Source: Halomonas litopenaei (GTDB lineage Bacteria > Pseudomonadota > Gammaproteobacteria > Pseudomonadales > Halomonadaceae). From it: a stretch of DNA of 64,000 nt. Positions 43,958 through 52,945 of this stretch are shown in pieces. A program made the position numbers and the translations under genes. A model generated the notes under the pieces. It saw only the letters and a program-made list of their open reading frames with translations. It was not told where the DNA came from and did no database searches. The stretch lies in assembly GCF_003045775.1 (NCBI RefSeq), contig NZ_PXNS01000011.1, forward strand, positions 26,369 through 90,368, in the 5' to 3' direction. The stretch's first letter is position 1; each line of letters starts with the position of its first letter.

Positions 43958-45445
43958 TCAGGAGGACGCCACCAGCAGGCCGACATGCTCAAGGCCTCGG
44001 TCCTTGAGGTGCAGCGCCTGGAGGCGGCTCATGACGCCCTGGTCACAGTAGAGGAGATAGCGGGTGTCGGGATCCAGCGCATCGCTGCGGGTCGCCAGTT
44101 CATAGAAGGGAATATGATCGACGGGACAGGCGAGTGGCCCAAGCGGACGGCGCTCGACGTCGTCCGGGGGCCGCACATCGATGACCCGGGTCGCCGTTCG
44201 GGCGAAGTCGTGGAGCCCTCCAAAGGAGACTTCTGCCAGGGGCTCCTGGGAGGGTGCGCTGACGCCTTTGGATACTGGCGCATCGACAGGCTGGCGAGTG
44301 GCGCTGGCCAGGGCGCGATCCAGCAGGTCGGTCGGTAGCCTGGCCTCTGCCACCTGAAGTTCCTTCTCCGACGCCTTGACCCTGGGGCGGCTGGACATCC
44401 CGCCGCAGTACTCGGGCATTCGGCTCGACGCCTCAGCGGTAGCGATCCGGTGGGCCTCATCGATGATGGTCTGCTTGTCATCGGTCAGCAGCGGTCGCAA
44501 CACCGGCAGGTGGCTGGCGCGGTCGATCAGGCCGAGATTGGTCAGTGTCTGGCTCGATACCTGGGCGATCGCCTCTCCTGTCACCAGGGCGGGGATGCGC
44601 GCGCGTTGCGCGACTCTTGCGGCGGCCTCGATCATCAAGCGCTTGAGCACCAGCGACACCAGGCCATCAGGTACCTCGCGACGCAGTGTCTCGACCACTT
44701 CCTCGAAGGGAACGGTGATGAAGTTGGCCTTGTGGGAGGCGCTGTATCGTTGCCACAGGTCTCGGGTCAGCGCCTTGACCGCGCTTTCCTGTTCCTGTCC
44801 GCCAAAACGAAAGAGGACAAAGTGACACTTGATGCCGCGCCTGAGCATCCGATAGGCCGCCACCGGGGAGTCATAACCCCCTGACATCAGTACCAGTGCC
44901 TCTCCCTGGGTGCCTAGTGGAAAGCCACCGAGGCCCGGCCCAAGGTCGACTTCCTCGATCAAGGTGTCGCCATCGATCCGCAGTGGCACCACTACCTCCG
45001 GGGTGCTCAGGTCGACCCTGGCATCAGCAGCATGGGCGAGCAGCGCTGCGCCCAACGCACGCTCTACCTCCACCGAACCGAAGTCGTGATGTCCCTTGCG
45101 CTTGACCTTGACCTTGAAGCGCTTGCCTTCGATGTCCGATGCCCGTTCGCACGCCAGTTGTTCGATGGTGTTCTGCCAGTCCCCAAGCGGCCTGTTACGT
45201 GTCCTGGCCACGCGCTGAACGCCCGGTATCCGGGTCATGCTTGCTTCCAGTGCCAGACGATCGCCGCGAGAAAGCTCCCGCGGAAGTCTTACGACCAGAT
45301 GGTCCCATTGGGCAACGACCTTGGTCTTGGGCTCCTGGCGCCTGAGTGCATTGCGCAGATTGGTGGCCAGGCAGCGACCCATGTGGCGTCTCACCGAGGC
45401 GGACTTGGTGGCGATGTCGGCAGAAAGGGAAAGACGATATTCCAT
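43958..45445 (-). CDS. thiI: tRNA 4-thiouridine synthase / thiazole sulfur carrier ThiI
   Basis: 495 residues. N-terminal ferredoxin-like and THUMP domains (about 1-165), PP-loop ATPase LMSGGYDSPVAAYRML (about 187-202), and a C-terminal rhodanese domain (about 395-490) with catalytic Cys in LYCDQGVMSRLQAL. Adds sulfur to U8 of tRNA and supplies sulfur for thiamin. A perfect FNR/Anr-type site lies 39-52 bases before its ATG. Confidence 0.95.
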   Translation of the reverse strand: MEYRLSLSADIATKSASVRRHMGRCLATNLRNALRRQEPKTKVVAQWDHLVVRLPRELSRGDRLALEASMTRIPGVQRVARTRNRPLGDWQNTIEQLACERASDIEGKRFKVKVKRKGHHDFGSVEVERALGAALLAHAADARVDLSTPEVVVPLRIDGDTLIEEVDLGPGLGGFPLGTQGEALVLMSGGYDSPVAAYRMLRRGIKCHFVLFRFGGQEQESAVKALTRDLWQRYSASHKANFITVPFEEVVETLRREVPDGLVSLVLKRLMIEAAARVAQRARIPALVTGEAIAQVSSQTLTNLGLIDRASHLPVLRPLLTDDKQTIIDEAHRIATAEASSRMPEYCGGMSSRPRVKASEKELQVAEARLPTDLLDRALASATRQPVDAPVSKGVSAPSQEPLAEVSFGGLHDFARTATRVIDVRPPDDVERRPLGPLACPVDHIPFYELATRSDALDPDTRYLLYCDQGVMSRLQALHLKDRGLEHVGLLVASS

Positions 45446-45483
45446 GGTGTGAACGCCGAAACTACGATGTAAGAATAGTAACC

Positions 45484-45497
45484 TTGATCCAGATCAA
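45484..45497. promoter_or_regulatory. Perfect FNR/Anr box upstream of thiI
   Basis: TTGATCCAGATCAA matches TTGAT-N4-ATCAA exactly and is itself palindromic. It ends 39 bases before the thiI start codon (45445, minus strand). Consensus match is seen; regulation is inferred. Confidence 0.55.
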
Positions 45498-45578
45498 GTT
45501 TGATGGAGATCTTCGAGATTCCGCCGACGGCAGGGGGGCGATCGGCGGGGGGGCAGGAAAAAAAGACGAAAAAATGCG

Positions 45579-45860
45579 TCAGTACAGCGCTTTTTCTTCC
45601 TGTACGACCTCTTTGAGAAGCTCCAGGAAGAGCCGGTCGGCTTCGGAGTGCTCCTCGGCGCTGTCAGGGATATGAATGCTGGTGGTGTCCGAGATTTCGT
45701 TGGCAATGTCGGCCATGACGCCACTGTCGCTGCCACTTTCCAGGTGCCGGCGGGCGATCTCGAGAGAGGTCTCCAGGACCTTGGGGTCCTGCAGCAACTT
45801 TTTGATAAAGCCGGTCAATTCATTGATGACACGGGTTTTTTGAATTTCGGATGAGGCCAT
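45579..45860 (-). CDS. Small acidic cytoplasmic protein, function unknown
   Basis: 93 residues from ATG 45860 (GGAG upstream), MASSEIQKTRVINEL. Helical and acidic with no cysteines, no signal peptide and no known family seen. The predicted helices (TGFIKKLLQDPKVLETSLEI, ADRLFLELLKEVVQEEKAL) suggest a small helical bundle. It is 134 bp upstream of thiI on the same strand. Confidence 0.6.
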   Translation of the reverse strand: MASSEIQKTRVINELTGFIKKLLQDPKVLETSLEIARRHLESGSDSGVMADIANEISDTTSIHIPDSAEEHSEADRLFLELLKEVVQEEKALY

Positions 45861-46258
45861 CGGTGACTCCTTGGCTAGGCGCTTGATCCAAGGGATTACG
45901 ATAGCATGTTTGTGGACTGCTACGGGACAGGTTTGCTGTAGGGCGATGTTGTGGATTCTGTCAAGTGGTGCCTTGCCTGACCATGATGACATTGAATGAC
46001 GAGATGTTACTGAATGTGTTCGAATGTGAGAGGATTGTAGTTGTAACAGTAGTTGTGGCTGGATGGGATGTTAGCAGCGTTGGGGAAGCGCTCGACAATC
46101 GGCGCTACAGGGAAACTGCTCGCCCATCCCGGGGATGATGAGAATGGTAGCGCCGAAGCAGCACGGCTGGTCCTGCAGAATCCGGGGTTGTTGGGCTAGT
46201 TCGTTGGTACTAGATTCAACTGTACTGGCTGCGGCCATTGATAATTAAGGGAACACGA
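45861..46258. other. Intergenic region upstream of the secretion locus
   Basis: 398 bp without a gene, AT-richer than its neighbours from 45900 to 46070, and divergent between the 93-residue gene and the TolC-OmpA gene. It includes a candidate plus-strand promoter at 46188-46216. AAGGGA directly before 46259 is the ribosome site. Nothing else is recognisable. Confidence 0.4.
46188..46216 (+). promoter_or_regulatory. Candidate sigma-70 promoter of the type I secretion operon
   Basis: TTGTTG (46188-46193), 17-bp spacer, TAGATT (46211-46216), 42 bases before the start codon. Confidence 0.4.
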
Positions 46259-48202
46259 ATGAAAACGATCCGCCGAGAACCTCGCTCTTCCATGGTGCGG
46301 CCGCTGGTCAGTGCCATCGCATTGGCCTCTACGTCAATGCTGATGGGGTCAGGAGTCATGGCCCAGGACGCGCAGACGTTGCCGCCTGGCACGACATCGC
46401 CCGGTGCGGCGACCCTGCGTGACGTCGTGGAGCAGACCATCAATACCAATCCTGAGGTGCTAGCGGCCTGGAATGGCTTCCAGGCGGCGGGCCACGATGA
46501 GCGGGTGGCCTTTGGGGGCTATCTGCCTCAGATTGACGTCAATGCAGGCGTCGGCCTCGAGGATCGTCAGAATGATCAACAGGGCAGCTACGACACCGAC
46601 TATGTCGAGGTGACGCTGAACCAGATGATCTATGACGGCTTCGCCACCGCCAGTGAGGTCGAGCGTCTAAGCCGGGCAGAACTGGTACGCTACTACGAGC
46701 TGCTGGGGGCGAGTCAGGACGCGGCGTTGGACGCAACTAATGCCTATCTTGATGTTCAGCGTTACCGTCGCCTGGTGGGCCTGGCCCAGGACAACTATCA
46801 GAAGCACCTGGAGGTCTACCAGCAGATCGAGGCCCGCGCTCTGTCAGGTGCCGGTCGTCGCGTCGACCTGGAGCAGATCAGCGGTCGTCTGGCACTGGCC
46901 GAATCGAACCTGATCACCGAAGCCTCCAACCTGCACGATGTGTCTGCGCGATTCCAGCGTCTGGTGGGGGAATTGCCGCCGGAAGCGTTGGCGCCGGCGC
47001 CGACCTTCGCCGAGCAGCTACCCGCTGACGTCGCCCAGGCGTTGCAGCTAGCCTACGAGGGTAACCCGGACTTCCATGCCGCCATCGAGAACATCGAGGC
47101 CGCCCGCGCCGAGCGTGAAGGCACCAAGTCGCCCTTCCATCCCAGGCTTGACCTGGTGGGCCGCAGTGGTACCTACAAGGGCAGTGACACCGACGGCGAC
47201 TTCATTTCCGACAATGATCATGAAGACCGTCACAGCATCGAACTGGTGGGTAGCCTCAATCTGTATCGCGGCGGCAGCGACCTGGCGTCGTTCCGCGCCG
47301 CCAGTGATCGCGTCGAGCAGGCGGTCAATCTGCGTGACAAGGCATGCGTCGACATTCGTCAGACCACCACCATCGCCTACAACGACACCCGTCGTCTGCG
47401 CGACCAGTTGGAATACCTGAACGAGCACCGTCAGACGACCGATCGCGTACGCGGAGCCTACAAGCAGCAGTTCGATATCGGTCAGCGTTCGCTGCTCGAC
47501 CTGCTGGACATCGAGAACGAGTATTTCGAGGCGAGTCGTGCCTATGTGAACGCGCAGTATGACGTCGCTCTGGCAGATGCGCGCACCCTGCGTGCCACCG
47601 GTAGCCTGCTGGAGGTGCTGGAGGTGCGCAAGGATGGACTGCCGAGCCTCGCCGAGCTGGACAGCAACGGTGTGTCGATCACGCCGGATATCGTCTGTCC
47701 GGCGGTAGGTCCGCGGTCCTACAGCATCGAGGAGCTCACCGGCTCCACACGGGCTCCGGACGTCGTCATGCCTGCGGACGCTCTGTTCGAGATCAACAGC
47801 TACGTGCTGAGCGCGAGCGCCAAGCAGGAACTGAGTGCGTTGGCCGACCGTATCCGTGGCCGTAACGACCTGGTCCGGGTATTCATCGCTGGCCATGCGG
47901 ACATCTCGGGTACCGATGCCATCAATGATCCACTGTCGCGTAATCGAGCGGCAGCGGTGGGCCAGTACCTGGTCAGCCAGGGCGTCAGTGCTTCGCTGAT
48001 TGAAACCCGGGGATACGGCTCGCATCGGCCTGTTCAGTCCAACGACACCGTCGAAGGTCGTCGCCAGAACCGTCGAGTGGAGATCACACTTGAACGCAGT
48101 GGCGAGAATCTGGACATGGGGGCATTGCCTGGTTCCGCCGGTGATGACAGTGTGTCCCTTGCCTGGGCGCGAGGGGAACAGGGACGCGGCCTGGAGGGCT
48201 AG
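46259..48202 (+). CDS. Type I secretion outer membrane protein, TolC fused to OmpA
   Basis: 647 residues from ATG 46259 (AAGGGA upstream). Signal peptide to about residue 36 (ending GVMA, mature QDAQT). TolC/AggA/LapE-type channel domain at about 50-450 with its two helical repeats (FGGYLPQIDVNAGVGLEDRQ, KSPFHPRLDLVGRSG). An OmpA-like peptidoglycan-binding domain follows at about 505-625 (ADALFEINSYVLSASAKQEL, GHADISGTDAIND, SRNRAAAVGQYL, RRQNRRVEI). The fusion would anchor the channel to peptidoglycan. It heads the export genes for the adhesin at 52946. Confidence 0.92.
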   Translation: MKTIRREPRSSMVRPLVSAIALASTSMLMGSGVMAQDAQTLPPGTTSPGAATLRDVVEQTINTNPEVLAAWNGFQAAGHDERVAFGGYLPQIDVNAGVGLEDRQNDQQGSYDTDYVEVTLNQMIYDGFATASEVERLSRAELVRYYELLGASQDAALDATNAYLDVQRYRRLVGLAQDNYQKHLEVYQQIEARALSGAGRRVDLEQISGRLALAESNLITEASNLHDVSARFQRLVGELPPEALAPAPTFAEQLPADVAQALQLAYEGNPDFHAAIENIEAARAEREGTKSPFHPRLDLVGRSGTYKGSDTDGDFISDNDHEDRHSIELVGSLNLYRGGSDLASFRAASDRVEQAVNLRDKACVDIRQTTTIAYNDTRRLRDQLEYLNEHRQTTDRVRGAYKQQFDIGQRSLLDLLDIENEYFEASRAYVNAQYDVALADARTLRATGSLLEVLEVRKDGLPSLAELDSNGVSITPDIVCPAVGPRSYSIEELTGSTRAPDVVMPADALFEINSYVLSASAKQELSALADRIRGRNDLVRVFIAGHADISGTDAINDPLSRNRAAAVGQYLVSQGVSASLIETRGYGSHRPVQSNDTVEGRRQNRRVEITLERSGENLDMGALPGSAGDDSVSLAWARGEQGRGLEG

Positions 48203-48383
48203 AAGCTCAGTGGATGATCGCGTCCTCGCTTCTCGGGGACGCCATTTCCCGGAATATGGATGCAACTGCCACGTTCTGGTCCTTGCATTGCCGCAAAGGA
48301 AGCCGTGACGACAGCAGGGATGATAGGCCGGGTCGCACGGAAAGGGCGTTCTGGTACAGCCATCGGCCGACAGAGAGGTTTAC

Positions 48384-50579
48384 GTGGACGATTCACGAGT
48401 TGCGGATGAAGCAGAATTTACAACACCTGAAGCGCAGGAGCAGGACGAAGACAGAGGCCCAGTCAAGGATGAGTTGCTGGAAGTGCTGCTGTCGATTGCT
48501 CACTATCACGAGCATGATGTCAGTGCGGATTCCCTGACAGCGGGCCTGCCGTTGGAAGATGGCGCACTGACGCCAGGGATATTTCCCCGGGCGTCGGAAC
48601 GTGCCGGGCTGACGGCGCGACTCGTCAAGAGTCGCCTCGTTCAGTTGAACCCTGCGCTATTTCCTGTCGTGCTGTTGCTGGAGCCGGGGCGCGCCTGCGC
48701 ATTGCTCGATATCGATGTCAAGGCGCGTACCGCTCAGGTGATTTACCCCGAATTGGGGCAGGCGTCGGTAGAAATCTCGCTGGACGAGCTTCACGAACGT
48801 TACAGCGGGACGGCGATCTATACGCGGCCGCGGTTCCGTTTCGACGCCCGGTCGAAGGATGTCAACGAGAAGCGTTCTGGGCATTGGTTCTGGAGCGTGA
48901 TCAAGGAAAACAGACGCCTTTACCGTGACGTGATACTGGGCTCTGTCGCCATCAACATCTTCGCGCTGGCGATGCCCCTGTTCGTTCTCAATGTCTATGA
49001 CCGCGTGGTGCCCAATCACGCCACCGAGACGCTGTGGGTGTTGTCCATCGGTGCCCTGATCGTACTGGCATTCGACTTGACGCTCAGGTTGATGCGTTCG
49101 AGCTTTGTCGATCTTGCGGCCAGTCGAGCTGACGTCAAGCTCTCGTCGCGTATCATGTCTCGCGTCATGGGGATGCGGATGGAGGCCAAGCCTGCCTCGA
49201 CCGGTTCCTTTGTCTCGATGCTGCAATCCTTCGAGTCGGTTCGGAGCTTTATCGGCTCCGCCACCGTGATCGCCATGGTGGACCTGCCGTTCGTTCTGAT
49301 GTTCATCGCCATCATTGGCCTGATAGGACCTGCACTGGTCATTCCTATCGTGGTTGGCGTGCTGTTTATCTTGCTCTACGCCCTCGGTGCCCAGGGAAAG
49401 CTGCACGACTTGTCGGAAACTACCTTGAAGGTAGGGGCGCAACGTAACGCTACTCTGGTGGAATCGGTCTCCCAGCTCGAGACGGTCAAGACGCTGCGGG
49501 GCGAGAGCCGAGTTCAGGGGCAATGGGAGCAGGCCAGCGCCTTCCTTTCGCGTACCGGCGCTCAGCTGAAGTTTCTCGGAACCTCGGTCACCAGTATCGC
49601 CCAGTGGACCCAGAATACCGTCGGTATCTGCGTCATCCTTATCGGCGTCTATCTGATCATCGACGGCAATCTCTCCCAGGGCGGGCTGATCGCTGCCTAT
49701 ATGCTGTCGTCTCGTGCGCTGGCACCGGTCAGCCAGGCCGCCGCACTGCTGGCTCAGTATCATCAATCGGCCACGGCCCTGGAGTCGTTGGATAGAGTGA
49801 TGGAAATGCCGGTGGAACGTGAGGAAAAGAGCTACATCGATCGTCCCGCCGTCAAGGGACTGGTGAAGTTCGACAAGGTTACCTTCCGCTACCCCCAGGC
49901 CGAGAATGACAGCCTTCGCGACGTCTCTCTGTCGATAGCACCAGGCCAGAAGGTGGCGCTGCTGGGACGAGTCGGCTGTGGCAAGACCACGTTGCAGAAG
50001 TTGTTGCTCGGTCTGTACCAGCCGACGTCGGGAGCGGTGCTGATCGACGATGTGGACATTCGTCAGTTCGACCCTCTGCAGTTGAGGCGACATATCGGCT
50101 ATGTGCCTCAGGACGTTCGTCTGTTTTACGGCTCATTGAAGGACAACATCATCGCCGGTGCCGGCAGCGAAGGGGTGGATGACGATCTGCTGCTCAAGGC
50201 CATCCGTATCAGTGGGCTCGATGGACTCGTCAGCACACACCCGCAGGGCGTCGAGCTGCAGGTAGGCGAAGGCGGACAGATGCTTTCGGGTGGTCAGAAG
50301 CAGGCGGTAGCGATCGCGCGTGCCATCGTGCACGATCCGGCGATCTTGTTGCTGGATGAGCCGACCAGCGCCATGGACCACGCCAGCGAGGAGGCCTTCA
50401 AGCGCAACCTCAAGGATTACGCTGGGGGCAAGACGATGGTGGTGGTGACGCACCGCACGTCACTGCTGTCGCTGGTGGATCGTATCGTGGTCATCGACTC
50501 TGGCAAGGTGGTCGCAGATGGTGAGCGTGACAGCGTCATGGATGCGCTGCGCAAAGGCCAGATCGGGAGGGCCAGCTGA
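48384..50579 (+). CDS. Type I secretion ABC exporter, LapB type
   Basis: 731 residues from GTG 48384 (AGAGAGG upstream). N-terminal C39-like domain (about 30-150) lacks the catalytic Cys, so it is a degenerate docking domain, as expected for RTX adhesin exporters. A six-helix membrane domain covers about 175-460, then the nucleotide-binding domain: Walker A LLGRVGCGKTT (about 530), signature LSGGQKQAVAIARA, Walker B ILLLDEPTSAMD. Translation runs into the adaptor gene, sharing one base (TGATG). 181 bp separate it from the outer membrane gene. Confidence 0.93.
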   Translation: MDDSRVADEAEFTTPEAQEQDEDRGPVKDELLEVLLSIAHYHEHDVSADSLTAGLPLEDGALTPGIFPRASERAGLTARLVKSRLVQLNPALFPVVLLLEPGRACALLDIDVKARTAQVIYPELGQASVEISLDELHERYSGTAIYTRPRFRFDARSKDVNEKRSGHWFWSVIKENRRLYRDVILGSVAINIFALAMPLFVLNVYDRVVPNHATETLWVLSIGALIVLAFDLTLRLMRSSFVDLAASRADVKLSSRIMSRVMGMRMEAKPASTGSFVSMLQSFESVRSFIGSATVIAMVDLPFVLMFIAIIGLIGPALVIPIVVGVLFILLYALGAQGKLHDLSETTLKVGAQRNATLVESVSQLETVKTLRGESRVQGQWEQASAFLSRTGAQLKFLGTSVTSIAQWTQNTVGICVILIGVYLIIDGNLSQGGLIAAYMLSSRALAPVSQAAALLAQYHQSATALESLDRVMEMPVEREEKSYIDRPAVKGLVKFDKVTFRYPQAENDSLRDVSLSIAPGQKVALLGRVGCGKTTLQKLLLGLYQPTSGAVLIDDVDIRQFDPLQLRRHIGYVPQDVRLFYGSLKDNIIAGAGSEGVDDDLLLKAIRISGLDGLVSTHPQGVELQVGEGGQMLSGGQKQAVAIARAIVHDPAILLLDEPTSAMDHASEEAFKRNLKDYAGGKTMVVVTHRTSLLSLVDRIVVIDSGKVVADGERDSVMDALRKGQIGRAS

Positions 50580-51997
50580 TGTCCAGCAAGAGTGCCGAAC
50601 AGAAGGGATTCGAAGGCGTCGGTCGCGTATCACGCAAAGGTGGCAAAGTCTTTCGCCCCTTTATCGACCGGTTGTTTGCGCGTCGCGTCAGCGCATCCCA
50701 TCTCAACAGAGATTGGGCGAGCGACGCTGACTGGGCGCGAATGCAGCAGGATCCTCTGCGCGCCAGGCTGATGCTGTACATGGTTGTCGTAGCGATCATC
50801 TGCGTGATCGTCTGGGCCTGCTTTGCGCCGATCGATGAGGTGACACGCGGTAGCGGCAGGGTCATACCCTCCAGCCAGCTTCAGCGGGTGCAAAGCTTCG
50901 ATGGAGGCGTGGTTCAGGAGATTCGCGTCAGCGAAGGTGATTTTGTTTCCACCGGCGATTTGCTGATGCGCATCGACCCGACGCGTTTTCTCTCGAACTT
51001 CAACGAGAACCGGGCGAAGGCGGAAACCCTGCAAGCCAAGGCCGAGCGACTGAGGGCGCTGGCTACCGGGTCGGACTTCTCTCCGTCGGAGGCATTGATC
51101 GAGCAGGCGCCCAATATCGTCTCCCGTGAGCGCGAGCTATACCACAGTAGTCTGGAAACGCTGGATGAGCAGAAGCAGATACTGCAGGAGCGACTGGCAC
51201 AGCGCCGGGCGGAGCTCAACGAGGCGACTGCGCGTCGCAACGCAGCCAGTCGCGAGCTGAATCTTGCCAGTCAGGAACTCAACATGACGCGCCCTCTGCT
51301 GTCCAGCGGGGCGGTCTCAGAGGTTGAAGTGCTGCGTTTGCAGCGTGAGGTCTCCAGGGCGAGTGGTGAGCGCAATCAAGCGACGGCTCAGGTGTCGCGG
51401 CTGGAGTCGGCGATTCAGGAGGCGCTGGGTGAGCTTCGCGAGGTCGATGCGAAGGCGCGCAATGAGTGGCGTCAGGAGCTGTCGGCGACCCTGGGTGAAC
51501 TGTCGGCCCTGGACGAGTCCAGCGAGGGGCTTCAGGACAGGGTGCGCCTCTCCGAGATACGTTCGCCGGTCGATGGTGTCGTTCAGCGTCTGGCGATCAA
51601 TACGATCGGCGGGGTGGCTCAGCCCGGTCAGGAGGTGGTCGATATCGTCCCGACCGACGACGCCCTGGTGGTCGAGGCCAAGATCGCGCCGCAGGACATC
51701 GCGTTTCTACGCCCGGGCCTGCCTGCGACCATCAAGCTGACGGCCTATGACTTTTCCATCTATGGCGGGTTGGATGCCCAGCTGGAGCACATCAGCGCGG
51801 ACACTACCACCGATGAAGAGGGAAACACCTACTATCGGGTTCGAGTGCGAACCGAAGACAGCGCTGAAGCCGAAGCGGTGGATGTCATCCCGGGCATGAC
51901 CGCTCAGGTGGATATCCTGACCGGCAAGCGAACGGTGATGCAGTTCCTGCTGAAGCCGGTACTGCGCGCCTGGGGTAACGCGATGGGAGAGCGGTGA
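50579..51997 (+). CDS. Type I secretion membrane fusion protein, LapC/HlyD type
   Basis: 472 residues. One transmembrane helix near 62-82 (LYMVVVAIICVIVWACFAPI), lipoyl/barrel-sandwich parts (DEVTRGSGRVIPSSQLQRVQ and SEIRSPVDGVVQRLAINTIG), and a long coiled coil at about 140-315. Links the ABC exporter to the outer membrane channel. Its stop shares one base with the regulator gene's ATG. Confidence 0.93.
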   Translation: MSSKSAEQKGFEGVGRVSRKGGKVFRPFIDRLFARRVSASHLNRDWASDADWARMQQDPLRARLMLYMVVVAIICVIVWACFAPIDEVTRGSGRVIPSSQLQRVQSFDGGVVQEIRVSEGDFVSTGDLLMRIDPTRFLSNFNENRAKAETLQAKAERLRALATGSDFSPSEALIEQAPNIVSRERELYHSSLETLDEQKQILQERLAQRRAELNEATARRNAASRELNLASQELNMTRPLLSSGAVSEVEVLRLQREVSRASGERNQATAQVSRLESAIQEALGELREVDAKARNEWRQELSATLGELSALDESSEGLQDRVRLSEIRSPVDGVVQRLAINTIGGVAQPGQEVVDIVPTDDALVVEAKIAPQDIAFLRPGLPATIKLTAYDFSIYGGLDAQLEHISADTTTDEEGNTYYRVRVRTEDSAEAEAVDVIPGMTAQVDILTGKRTVMQFLLKPVLRAWGNAMGER

Positions 51998-52596
51998 TGA
52001 CTCGATACCTGGTCTACCAAGGAAGTAGCGAGGTACCGCGCTGGAATGATGCCTTCAGTGAACTGGAAGTGGTCGCTCCTCACAGTGTCATCGACCATGC
52101 CGTCAAGGGCGATCTCGCATGGGTAGTGGTTGAAGGCGGCGACTGGACGGGACTGTGCACGCGTTTGGCCAGCAAGGGAGTGCTGGTGTCGGTGCTGTCC
52201 TTCAACCCGCATTCCGCAGAAGCGTATGAAGCCTTCACCGCTGGCGCCAGGGGCTATGTCCACGCGCTTTCTACCCCCGAAGTGCTGCGTCAGGTCGATG
52301 TCGTGGTGAGGCACCGGGGCATCTGGCTTTGGCCCGAGTTGATGGACAGCCTGGTGGGCGGTGTCTTCAAGGCCATGGGTGGGGCGCCTGCCGTGCACCA
52401 CGACTTGCTGGAAGGTTTGACCGAGCGCGAGAAGGATGTTGCGCTGGCTGTGGCGGAGGGCCAAAGCAACAAGCTGGTGGCGCGAGAGCTCGGTATTACC
52501 GAGCGAACCGTCAAGGCCCATCTCGGGGCAGTCTTCCGCAAGTTGGGGGTCAAGGATCGGATGCAGTTGATCCTGCGCCTCTCCAGGGATCGTTGA
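51997..52596 (+). CDS. LuxR-type response regulator with degenerate receiver
   Basis: 199 residues from ATG 51997 (a GTG at 51994 is an alternative). The N-terminal 110 residues follow receiver-domain spacing, but the phosphoacceptor position reads WVVVEGGDW, with Glu where Asp is expected, and the acidic pocket is not evident. The C-terminal LuxR HTH (about 140-195) is intact: LTEREKDVALAVAEGQSNKLVARELGITERTVKAHLGAVFRKLGV. Translationally coupled to the export genes, it likely controls the adhesin locus without phosphorylation, or through another signal. A terminator follows at 52632. Confidence 0.85.
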   Translation: MTRYLVYQGSSEVPRWNDAFSELEVVAPHSVIDHAVKGDLAWVVVEGGDWTGLCTRLASKGVLVSVLSFNPHSAEAYEAFTAGARGYVHALSTPEVLRQVDVVVRHRGIWLWPELMDSLVGGVFKAMGGAPAVHHDLLEGLTEREKDVALAVAEGQSNKLVARELGITERTVKAHLGAVFRKLGVKDRMQLILRLSRDR

Positions 52597-52945
52597 CGGC
52601 GAAAGAAGTGGTCATTACCGCGCGACAGTTTAAAGGGGGCTTTTTGCCCCCTTTTTCTGTGGTAGAACGGTTGATCTGATGTCGTCAAGTGCTGGCGTCT
52701 CGGTCTCTGCACCTTACTCCGGAAATAGAGCCCTGGAATAGTGCCGTTACTTTTCGGTCTTGGACAGTCCTTGGTTGAAGTAAGAGATTATCTTTATATT
52801 TTGCAATAAACACTTCTTAACTGTGCTTTTGTGGGTTGTTCCGATGGGGAACTCTCCCACTTGACCTACTAGACAGTATCGCCCGCACGGGGCCGCCCCT
52901 ATTTTCTGTGGAAACCCAATAAGCAGAAAGCACGGGGCTAAACCC
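52597..52945 (+). other. Intergenic region and leader of the adhesin gene
   Basis: 349 bp. After the terminator at 52632-52656 comes an AT-rich stretch (52765-52815). It holds a candidate promoter with -35 TTGGTT at 52771-52776 and -10 TATATT at 52795-52800, 18-bp spacer. The last 70 bases can pair: GGGGCCGCCCC (52889-52899) and TTTCTG/CAGAAA (52903-52908 with 52924-52929). GCACGGGGC occurs twice (52885-52893 and 52930-52938). No good ribosome site precedes the ATG, so a structured leader may govern translation. Confidence 0.45.
52632..52656 (+). terminator. Rho-independent terminator after the regulator gene
   Basis: AAAGGGGGC, loop TTTTT, GCCCCCTTT followed by TT. It ends the secretion-gene operon before the adhesin gene. 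Confidence 0.85.

Noticed and set aside
52860..52945. Cyclic-di-GMP riboswitch in the adhesin leader
   Set aside because: The characteristic conserved core and tetraloop-receptor arrangement could not be matched; only simple hairpins are seen.
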